DNA of 13,258 nt. Origin: an uncultured Bacilli bacterium. Its GTDB lineage: Bacteria; Bacillota_I; Bacilli_A; RF39; UBA660. A program made the translations under genes and the position numbers. Positions 6,843 through 13,151 of this stretch are shown piece by piece (within the stretch, counting starts at the first letter, position 1; every line of letters begins with the position of its first letter). Below the pieces are notes generated by a model. That model had not been told where the DNA came from and searched no databases. It worked only from the letters and a program-made list of their open reading frames with translations. Location: positions 1-13,258 of the forward strand of contig CANRQD010000025.1 of assembly GCA_947632685.1 (NCBI GenBank), given 5' to 3'.

Positions 6843-7625
6843 ATGAAAATTATAATACCAATGACTGGCTATGGGAAAAGATTTGTAAATGCAGGATATA
6901 AGGATTTAAAACCATTAATTAAAGTAGCAGACAAACCAATAATAGAATGGATTGTTAAAGGAATGTATAACGAAGATGATGAATTTTTATTTATTTGTAG
7001 AAAAGAACATTTAGATTCTATTAAAGGAATGAGAGCATTATTAAATAACTTAGCGCCACATACTAAGATATTTGAAATTACAAATTGGGAAAAAAAAGGA
7101 CCTGTATATGACGTTTTAAAAGCAAGTAATGAAATAGATGATAGTGAGCCATGCATTATTAATTATTGTGATTTTTATAATATTTGGGATTATAATAAAT
7201 TTAAAAAAGATGTAATAGCAAAAAATTGTGATGGTGCAATTCCATGTTATACAGGGTTTCATCCACATTTATTAATAAAGAAAAATTTATATGCGTCATG
7301 TTTGACTGATAGTAATAATAACTTAATACAAATAAAAGAAAAATTTTCATTTGAAGAAGACAAGACAAAAGCAAAGCATTCTCCAGGAATATATTATTTT
7401 AAAACAGGTAAACTTTTAAAAAAATACTGTCAAATGTTAGTAGATGATAATAATGAATTAAATGGAGAATTCTATGCAAGTCTGCCATATAACTATATGG
7501 TTAAAGATAATTTAAAAGTTTGGGTACCAATATGTATTGATAAATTTTGTCAATGGGGTACACCAGAAGATATGCAAGAATATTTATTTTGGATTGATAT
7601 TGTAAGGAGGTTTAGTAATGACTAA
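6843..7625 (+). CDS. Sugar-phosphate nucleotidyltransferase-like protein (first of pair)
   Basis: A 260-residue cytoplasmic protein of the NTP-transferase fold. It has the nucleotide-binding start IPMTGYGKRF (5-14), Lys/Pro of DLKPLIKVADKP (21-32), the metal-binding Asp110 (INYCDFYN) and the closing WGTPED motif (238-243). Such enzymes couple a phosphorylated sugar, polyol or small alcohol to CTP, UTP or dTTP with release of pyrophosphate. It lacks features that would fix the nucleotide or sugar. It starts 14 bases after the aldolase gene with only a weak RBS and overlaps the next gene, a second member of the same family, by 8 bases. The pair may activate two different substrates or work as a heteromer. 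Confidence 0.8.
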   Translation: MKIIIPMTGYGKRFVNAGYKDLKPLIKVADKPIIEWIVKGMYNEDDEFLFICRKEHLDSIKGMRALLNNLAPHTKIFEITNWEKKGPVYDVLKASNEIDDSEPCIINYCDFYNIWDYNKFKKDVIAKNCDGAIPCYTGFHPHLLIKKNLYASCLTDSNNNLIQIKEKFSFEEDKTKAKHSPGIYYFKTGKLLKKYCQMLVDDNNELNGEFYASLPYNYMVKDNLKVWVPICIDKFCQWGTPEDMQEYLFWIDIVRRFSND

Positions 7626-8430
7626 AGTATTAATACCAATGGCTGGAGATGGTAAGAGATTTAAAGATGCTTTATATAAAGTTAGTAAACCTGCTATAAA
7701 AACAACTGATTATCATACAGGAACTAAAATTCCTATGGTAGTTTGTGCTACTAAAGATTTACCACTAGTAAAAACAGATGGTTCTAATCTAATTTATATT
7801 GATCGTGATTTTCATAAAAAAGAGGGATTAGAAGACGAGATAAAAAAATATTATCCAAAAGCTTTATTTATAACTACAGAGAAACTAACAAAAGGACAAG
7901 CAAGTTCTTGTTTACTTGCAGAACAATATATAAATAATAATGAACCATTATTAATAGCTGGATGTGATAATGGTATGATTTTTAATCAAGAGAAATTTAA
8001 TGAATTAACTAAAAAATGTGATGTTATTGCTTTTACTTATACAAACAATGAAGCTGTTTTAGAAAATCCTACTGCATATGGTTGGTATAAATGTGATGAA
8101 AATAAAAAAATAACAGACATTTCTATTAAGAAACCATTAAGTGATAACATACTAAATGATCATGCAGTAGTAGCTACATTTTGGTTTAAAACAGGAAAAA
8201 TATTTGTAGAATGTACTAAAAAAATGATTAAAGAAGAAGATATGATTAATAATGAATACTATATTGATGAAGTAATAAAACATGCAAAAGAATTAGGGTA
8301 TGATGTAAGATTATTTGATATAGATAGATATATAGGATGGGGTACACCAAAAGATTATGAAAATTATGAAAATACAATTAAATACTGGAGAGAATTTTAT
8401 AATAGTCCATTATATTTAGGAGAGAAATGA
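7618..8430 (+). CDS. Sugar-phosphate nucleotidyltransferase-like protein (second of pair)
   Basis: A 270-residue paralogue of the preceding protein, behind a strong AAGGAGG (7604-7610). It shares the start IPMAGDGKRF (6-15), the KVSKPAIK stretch (21-28), an Asp in AGCDNGM (Asp117) and WGTPKD (241-246). It has a longer segment between the first loop and the active site, and a GQASSCLLAEQY helix (93-104) typical of the sugar-phosphate nucleotidylyltransferase type. It is therefore a full-length enzyme in its own right and not a broken copy. ATGA overlap with the next gene indicates translational coupling. Nucleotide and substrate are unknown; a CDP- or UDP-activated sugar or polyol is the likely product. 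Confidence 0.8.
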   Translation: MTKVLIPMAGDGKRFKDALYKVSKPAIKTTDYHTGTKIPMVVCATKDLPLVKTDGSNLIYIDRDFHKKEGLEDEIKKYYPKALFITTEKLTKGQASSCLLAEQYINNNEPLLIAGCDNGMIFNQEKFNELTKKCDVIAFTYTNNEAVLENPTAYGWYKCDENKKITDISIKKPLSDNILNDHAVVATFWFKTGKIFVECTKKMIKEEDMINNEYYIDEVIKHAKELGYDVRLFDIDRYIGWGTPKDYENYENTIKYWREFYNSPLYLGEK

Positions 8431-10544
8431 AAACTTATTTAACTAGTTTATATAAAAGAAATCCAAAACTAGTATGGTTTTTTATTATAATATTTGTATT
8501 AAAACTATTAATTGCAGGACTATTTTCTTCAGATTATCAAAATTTAATGTTTATCCCATTTATAAATAATTTTTTCAATAACTTACATAGTGGAAATTTA
8601 TTATCTAATCCATATCAAACATGGTATGCATTAAATACAAGTTATAATTTTCCATATCAATTTATTATGATTATAGTAGAAAGTATAGGAATGCTTTTTA
8701 TCAAAATATTTTCTATTAATTCAATATTTTTTACTAATTTATTTTTTAAAATCCCAATTATAATTTTTGATTTAATAGGATTAATATTTTTGATTAAAAT
8801 ATTTCCAAGAAGAAAAAAAGAAATTAGTATATTATATTATACTTGTCCAATAATTTTATATTCTTCATATATTCATAGTCAATTAGATATAATACCAATT
8901 GCTATTTTAATTGTTTCAATATATTATTTAGTAACAGGAAATAAAAAACAAAATATTTTATTTGCAATATTTTTAGGTTTATCTATTATGACAAAGCATA
9001 GTATTATAATCATTGCCCCTATTTTATTCATTTATTTATATAAAAAAGAAGGATTATCAGAAACAATAAAAACACTTTTAATTACATGTTTAATAATTTT
9101 AATTTTCTCTATTCCATTTATAAGTAAAGGATATATTAATAATGTATTATTAAATTCAGAACAAGATGTTATTTTTGATATGTTTATAAATTATGGTAGA
9201 GTAAAAGCCTATTTATCATTAGCTGTTTTATTAATTATATATTTAAATGCTTTTGTTATCGCAAGTATTAATAAAGATTTATTATTTGGTTATTGTGCAA
9301 TGTGTTTTTCAGTATTTGTAGCTTTAATTCCTCCTATGCCTGCTTGGTTTGTTTGGGTTCTTCCTTTTATGATATGCGTACTAGCAAATGAAAAGGTTAA
9401 GAATAAAGAAAAAATAATGCAAGTATATTATATATTTAATATTTTATATTTAGTTTATATGATTTTTGGTCATTCTACTAAATATGTAGATATAATTTTT
9501 TTAAATACAAAATTAGATTTCATTAAAATTAAAAGCCCAGAACTTGTAAATATCATATATACATTATTTGAAGGCGTATTATTATATATGATTTTTATTT
9601 TATATAAAAATGGTTTAGAAAGTAACTCACTATATAAAAGAAAAAATACACCATTTATTATAGGTATTTCTGGAGATAGTGGAGCAGGTAAATCAACTTT
9701 AGTTAATACTATAAGTAATATGTTTAATAAAGAAAAACTTCTTTTAATAGAAGGTGATGGAGATCATAAATGGGAAAGAAATGAAAAACAATGGGAGAAA
9801 TATACTCACTTAAATCCAAAAGCTAATTATTTATATAGGCAGTCCCAAAATATTGAACAATTAAGAAATGGAAGAAAAATTGAAAGAGTAGACTATGACC
9901 ATATAACAGGTAAATTTAGTGAACAATATCAAATTAGACAAAAAAAATATATTATAATGAACGGTCTTCATACATTATATTTACCACAGTTAAGAAATAA
10001 TCTTGACTTAAAAATTTATATAGATACAGATGAAAATTTAAAAACTTTTTGGAAAATTAAAAGAGATTCTAAGACAAGAGGGTATAATATAGAATCAGTT
10101 TTAAAAAATATAGAAAAAAGAAAAGAAGATTTTAAGAAATATATAGAACCACAAAAACAATATGCAGATTTAATAATAAGTTATCATGATAAAGAATTAA
10201 CTACAAAGGAATATGGTACAGATTATCAAGAAAAAGTTGATTTAGAATTTACTCTTAATTCATCAGTGGATTTAGAACCTATATTAAGATATTTGGAATC
10301 ATCTGGATTAGCATTAACACATGATTTTAGTGAATGTTTTGGTAAACAAACAATTGCATTTAAATATAGTGATTACAATAATGCAAAAATTAATTTTAAA
10401 GAAATATTTGATGATATGATTCCTGATTCAGAAGAGTTATCAATTTGTCCAAAAAAAATAAAAAATAATATGGAAGGATTGATAAAATTAGTTATAATTG
10501 GTATTATTAAACAAACCCTTATAGAAAGAGAGCAAAATAAATGA
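8427..10544 (+). CDS. GT-C-like membrane glycosyltransferase fused to uridine kinase/PRK-type kinase
   Basis: A 705-residue fusion. Residues 1 to about 395 hold some ten hydrophobic spans. Asp36 sits in the first external loop (SSDYQNLMFIPF), and HSQLDIIPIAI (150-160) matches the GQxD-type motif of GT-C mannosyltransferase-like enzymes, which take sugar from a polyprenyl-phosphate donor outside the membrane. After a short basic linker comes a soluble P-loop domain: Walker A GDSGAGKS (416-423), an acidic EGDGDHKWER (442-451) like the substrate loop of phosphoribulokinase, RVDYDHITGKF (487-497), NGLHTL (512-517) and YIEPQKQYADLII (572-584), all in the order of the uridine kinase/phosphoribulokinase family. 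The last ~115 residues are an extra domain. No frameshift is seen, so the join appears genuine. Topology would put the kinase in the cytoplasm. It is coupled by ATGA overlaps on both sides. Substrate unknown. Confidence 0.75.
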   Translation: MKTYLTSLYKRNPKLVWFFIIIFVLKLLIAGLFSSDYQNLMFIPFINNFFNNLHSGNLLSNPYQTWYALNTSYNFPYQFIMIIVESIGMLFIKIFSINSIFFTNLFFKIPIIIFDLIGLIFLIKIFPRRKKEISILYYTCPIILYSSYIHSQLDIIPIAILIVSIYYLVTGNKKQNILFAIFLGLSIMTKHSIIIIAPILFIYLYKKEGLSETIKTLLITCLIILIFSIPFISKGYINNVLLNSEQDVIFDMFINYGRVKAYLSLAVLLIIYLNAFVIASINKDLLFGYCAMCFSVFVALIPPMPAWFVWVLPFMICVLANEKVKNKEKIMQVYYIFNILYLVYMIFGHSTKYVDIIFLNTKLDFIKIKSPELVNIIYTLFEGVLLYMIFILYKNGLESNSLYKRKNTPFIIGISGDSGAGKSTLVNTISNMFNKEKLLLIEGDGDHKWERNEKQWEKYTHLNPKANYLYRQSQNIEQLRNGRKIERVDYDHITGKFSEQYQIRQKKYIIMNGLHTLYLPQLRNNLDLKIYIDTDENLKTFWKIKRDSKTRGYNIESVLKNIEKRKEDFKKYIEPQKQYADLIISYHDKELTTKEYGTDYQEKVDLEFTLNSSVDLEPILRYLESSGLALTHDFSECFGKQTIAFKYSDYNNAKINFKEIFDDMIPDSEELSICPKKIKNNMEGLIKLVIIGIIKQTLIEREQNK

Positions 10545-11245
10545 AATTATCAATAATTGTACCTTGTTATAATGAAAAAGAAAATATTCCATTGATATTA
10601 AAAAGATTTAATGAAGTAATAAAGAATGAAAATATAGAGTTAATTATGGTTGATAATGGTTCTACTGATGGTTCATTAAAATTATTAAAAAGTTTAATCA
10701 AAAAATATAAATTTGCTAAAGTAGTAATAGTAGAAAAGAATCAAGGTTATGGTTATGGTATACTGCAAGGCTTAAAAGAAGCAACAGGTGATTTTTTAGG
10801 ATGGACTCATGCTGATATGCAAACAGATCCAAACGATGTAATTAAAGCATATAAATTATTAGAAAAAAATAATTGGAAAAGTAATTTATTTTTAAAAGGA
10901 AATAGAAAAAAAAGACCATTTTTTGATAAAATTTTTACTTTTGGAATGAGTTTATTTGAATCATGTTATTTAAAAACTTATGTAAATGATATTAATGCAC
11001 AGCCTAATATTTTTTCACGAAAATTTTATAAAAGCTGGAAAAAACCACCCTATGATTTTTCATTAGATTTATATGCTTTTTATCTAGCACGTAAAAAGAA
11101 TCTAAATGTAATTAGATTTGATGTGTTATTTCCTAAAAGAATTTATGGTACATCTCATTGGAATTATAGTTTTAAAGCTAAATTTAAATTTATTAAAAGA
11201 ACATTACAATTTTCAAAAGAATTAAAGAAAAGTGGAATAAAATAA
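10541..11245 (+). CDS. GT2 glycosyltransferase, polyprenyl-phosphate sugar synthase-like
   Basis: A 234-residue GT-A-fold enzyme: LSIIVPCYNEKENI (3-16), VDNGSTDGS (37-45), NQGYGYGILQGL (67-78) and ADMQTDP (91-97) with the metal-binding acidic pair. These are the motifs of dolichol- and undecaprenyl-phosphate sugar synthases. The length fits the soluble, single-domain form (DPM1-like) without C-terminal membrane spans; the tail is basic (KAKFKFIKRTLQFSKELKK) and could lie on the membrane. It starts within the stop codon of the GT-C/kinase fusion. This suggests a simple division of work: this enzyme loads a sugar on the lipid carrier inside, and the GT-C part of the fusion transfers it outside. 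The sugar is unknown. Confidence 0.85.
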   Translation: MKLSIIVPCYNEKENIPLILKRFNEVIKNENIELIMVDNGSTDGSLKLLKSLIKKYKFAKVVIVEKNQGYGYGILQGLKEATGDFLGWTHADMQTDPNDVIKAYKLLEKNNWKSNLFLKGNRKKRPFFDKIFTFGMSLFESCYLKTYVNDINAQPNIFSRKFYKSWKKPPYDFSLDLYAFYLARKKNLNVIRFDVLFPKRIYGTSHWNYSFKAKFKFIKRTLQFSKELKKSGIK

Positions 11246-11263
11246 TATAAATGGAGGTTTAAT

Positions 11264-11869
11264 ATGGAATATATTTGTCACAGGGTTAATAAAAAAGAGG
11301 ATATGTTAAAACAAGAGGATGAATATGGTGTAGAAATAGATTTAAGAGATAATCCTAATGGAACAATACATATAGAACATAATCCATTTACTATTGGACA
11401 AGATTTTGAAGAATATTTAAAAGATTATAATAAAGGATTGATGATATTAAATATTAAAAGTGAACGAATTGAATTAAAAGTTTTAGATTTACTAAAAAAA
11501 TATAATATTAAAGATTATTTCTTTTTAGATTCATCTTTTCCAATGATTAAATTATTATCAGATATGGAAGAATATAATATTGCTTTAAGATTTTCAGAAT
11601 TTGAAGGATTAGATACTATTAAAAATATGGAAGGTAAAGCAAAATGGATTTGGGTAGATTGTTTTACTAAAATACCAATTGATAAAAAGATTGAAGAAGA
11701 ACTACATAAATTAAATTATAAACTTTGTTTTGTATCCCCAGAATTAGAAAATCAAGATGAAAAGTTAGAAGAATATGCAACTTATATAAAAGATAATAAT
11801 ATTAAATTTGATGCTATATGCTGTAAAAAATATAATATAAATCGTTGGAAGAAAATATTAGAAAAATAA
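11264..11869 (+). CDS. Short glycerophosphodiesterase (GDPD)-like protein
   Basis: A 201-residue protein behind GGAGG (11253-11257). Its N-terminus shows ICHRVN (His6, Arg7), VEIDLRDN (Glu24, Asp26) and IHIEHNPF (His39), the order of the catalytic HR, E-x-D and H of glycerophosphodiester phosphodiesterases, which cut phosphodiester bonds with a metal. It differs from the classic family: it is about 40 residues or more shorter, the HR-to-E spacing is reduced and the PENT stretch is missing, the usual HD is HN, and the E-x-K strand reads NIKSE. No signal peptide is seen, so it acts in the cytoplasm. As last gene of the operon it may process a phosphodiester-containing intermediate or, if the changes abolish catalysis, bind one. 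The family assignment is moderately sure. Confidence 0.6.
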   Translation: MEYICHRVNKKEDMLKQEDEYGVEIDLRDNPNGTIHIEHNPFTIGQDFEEYLKDYNKGLMILNIKSERIELKVLDLLKKYNIKDYFFLDSSFPMIKLLSDMEEYNIALRFSEFEGLDTIKNMEGKAKWIWVDCFTKIPIDKKIEEELHKLNYKLCFVSPELENQDEKLEEYATYIKDNNIKFDAICCKKYNINRWKKILEK

Positions 11870-11890
11870 TAAAAAAATTAATTTTAAAGT

Positions 11891-11935
11891 AAAAAAATAA
11901 TTTTAGATATAAAATTCTAAAATTTTTTTGTTTTT
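11891..11935. terminator. Bidirectional intrinsic terminator
   Basis: AATTTTAGA (11899-11907) pairs perfectly with TCTAAAATT (11916-11924) around 8 bases. Rightward, TTTTT-G-TTTTT follows (11925-11935). Leftward, the minus strand reads A then seven T (11898-11891). It would end the glycan operon and also stop transcripts leaving the left end of the invertible cassette. Confidence 0.65.
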
Positions 11936-11970
11936 ACAGTAATTTATATAAAATTATCTCCATTTTAATG

Positions 11971-11999
11971 TATCGTATAATACTTAATATTCTACGATA
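11971..11999 (+). repeat. Left inverted repeat of the invertible cassette (IRL)
   Basis: 29 bases that are an exact reverse complement of 13020-13048; the match ends on both sides at once (11970/13049 and 12000/13019 mismatch). The repeat is itself nearly palindromic: arm TATCGTATAAT, 7-base centre ACTTAAT, arm ATTCTACGATA, with one arm mismatch. This is the form of a tyrosine-recombinase core site. It contains a perfect TATAAT (11976-11981) facing the recombinase gene. Confidence 0.9.
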
Positions 12000-12015
12000 T
12001 TACTCTACTAATTTA

Positions 12016-12044
12016 CTTATACAACAAAATTCGACAAAAAACAA
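12016..12044 (-). promoter_or_regulatory. Candidate outward promoter inside the cassette
   Basis: On the minus strand, TTGTTT (12044-12039), a 17-base spacer and TATAAG (12021-12016). It reads out through the left repeat. In the present orientation it points away from the gene at 13152; after inversion it would point at it. The -35 is weak (3 of 6), the -10 good (5 of 6). Confidence 0.45.
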
Positions 12045-12069
12045 GTTTTTTTTTAAATATTATTTTTAT

Positions 12070-12076
12070 GGAGGTG
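12070..12076 (+). promoter_or_regulatory. RBS that decides the recombinase start
   Basis: GGAGGTG lies 5 bases before ATG at 12082. The same frame is open back to an ATG at 11968, but that start lacks an RBS, lies just outside the repeat and would translate the repeat itself, so it is rejected. Confidence 0.8.
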
Positions 12077-12081
12077 TAAAT

Positions 12082-13035
12082 ATGGTAATATTTAATAACA
12101 GAAAATACTTATATTCAGAAGTACTTTCAAATTGGTTAAAAATTAAAAAAGGAGAAATAAAAGAACAAAGTTATATAAAGTATAATAATTTTATTAATCT
12201 TTATATATGTCCTTATTTAGGAAATAAGAACTTTAGATTATTAAATACTAAACATATTATTAATTTTTTCAATCAAGAAAAAATAGCAAATTTATCTTTA
12301 TCTACAAAGAGAACGTTAATATTTATTATAAAAAGTTCATTTAATTTTTGTGTTAAAAATAAGTTAAGAAAAAATATAGATTTATCAGAACTTAATTTTA
12401 AAAAACCTAAATCTAAAGTAATTTATTTTACTAAAAATGAACAATATAAATTAGAAAAATACTTAAAAGAAAGTAAAGATATTAGAAAACTTGGAATTTT
12501 AATATGTTTATATACTGGTATTCGCTTAGGAGAAATATGTGGATTGAAATGGAAGGATATTGACTTTAGTAATAACTCTATATCAATTAATAGAACAGTA
12601 CAAAGAATAAAAAATAATGATATTAATGCTAGAAATAAGACTAAAAAAATAGTATCTTCTCCAAAAAGTGAATCATCAATTAGAACTATTCCTTTACCTA
12701 ATTTTTTACTTGAAGAGTTGAAAGAATATAAATCTAATCCAGAAAATTATATATTAACAGATTCTAAAGTATTTAAAGATACAAGAGTTTATGAAAAATA
12801 TTTAGAATGTACATTAAAAAAATGTAATATACGATGTTTAAATTTTCATACATTAAGACATACTTTCGCCACTAGAAGCATTGAATCTGGAATGGATATT
12901 AAAACACTTAGTGAAATATTAGGACACTCATCATATCATATTACTTTGGATGTTTATGTTCATTCTACACTTGATCAAAAAAGAGACTGTATTAATAATT
13001 TAGTTAATTATGTAAATTCTATCGTAGAATATTAA
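12082..13035 (+). CDS. Tyrosine recombinase, predicted DNA invertase of the cassette
   Basis: A 317-residue integrase-family recombinase of normal length. The N-terminal ~110 residues form the SAM-like DNA-binding part (YIKYNNFINLYICPYLGNKN). The C-terminal catalytic domain has the complete active-site set: Arg148 (TGIRLGEICGL), Lys195 (SPKSESSIRTI, beta hairpin), His256 and Arg259 (HTLRHTFATR), His282 (LGHSS) and the nucleophile Tyr292 (DVYVHST). It is therefore predicted to be active. Such enzymes cut and rejoin DNA at short sites with inverted arms, exactly the form of the two flanking repeats. The last codons (SIVEY) and TAA lie inside the right repeat, so inversion would restore an intact gene in either orientation. 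It is not a Xer housekeeping enzyme by context. A phage or transposon integrase is the alternative, but no cargo or direct-repeat att sites are seen. Confidence 0.9.
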   Translation: MVIFNNRKYLYSEVLSNWLKIKKGEIKEQSYIKYNNFINLYICPYLGNKNFRLLNTKHIINFFNQEKIANLSLSTKRTLIFIIKSSFNFCVKNKLRKNIDLSELNFKKPKSKVIYFTKNEQYKLEKYLKESKDIRKLGILICLYTGIRLGEICGLKWKDIDFSNNSISINRTVQRIKNNDINARNKTKKIVSSPKSESSIRTIPLPNFLLEELKEYKSNPENYILTDSKVFKDTRVYEKYLECTLKKCNIRCLNFHTLRHTFATRSIESGMDIKTLSEILGHSSYHITLDVYVHSTLDQKRDCINNLVNYVNSIVEY

Positions 13036-13048
13036 GTATTATACGATA
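13020..13048 (-). repeat. Right inverted repeat of the invertible cassette (IRR)
   Basis: Exact reverse complement of 11971-11999. It covers the last four codons and stop of the recombinase gene. It ends 103 bases before the start codon of the surface-protein gene at 13152. Its TATAAT faces left, into the cassette. Confidence 0.9.
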
Positions 13049-13079
13049 ATGTTGTTTGCATTATTATTATAAACAAATT

Positions 13080-13112
13080 TTGACATTATATAATTTAAAA
13101 ATTAAATTTTTT
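13080..13112 (+). promoter_or_regulatory. Promoter-like boxes and AU hairpin between the cassette and the 13152 gene
   Basis: TTGACA (13080-13085) and TATAAT (13089-13094) are both perfect but only 3 bases apart. Usable spacings give weak partners: TTGACA-16-TTAAAT, or TTATAA-16-TATAAT. An AU-only hairpin (AATTTAA 13092-13098, TTAAATT 13102-13108) followed by T residues could act as a weak terminator of recombinase readthrough. It is unclear whether the downstream gene has a constitutive promoter. Confidence 0.3.
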
Positions 13113-13151
13113 ATTATTACTCTAACTATTAATAAGGAGATAAGTAAAAAA

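Larger units (their letters stand above)
11971..13048. mobile_element. Predicted invertible DNA cassette carrying its own recombinase
   Basis: 1078 bases bounded by perfect 29-bp inverted repeats. It contains one tyrosine recombinase gene and about 80 bases of regulatory DNA upstream of it. No second cargo gene is inside. Inverted rather than direct repeats predict flipping rather than excision. The gene beyond the right repeat (13152) encodes an exported or membrane protein, a usual target of phase variation, whereas the left neighbour is shielded by a bidirectional terminator. Inversion is inferred from architecture and not observed. Confidence 0.75.

Noticed and set aside
11968..12081. Longer recombinase starting at ATG 11968 (38 extra residues)
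   Set aside because: No RBS, and it would translate the inverted repeat. GGAGGTG before 12082 and normal family length support the shorter form.
11971..13048. Integrative element (phage or transposon) instead of an invertible cassette
   Set aside because: The repeats are inverted rather than direct, they match a core site exactly, and there is no cargo beyond the recombinase.
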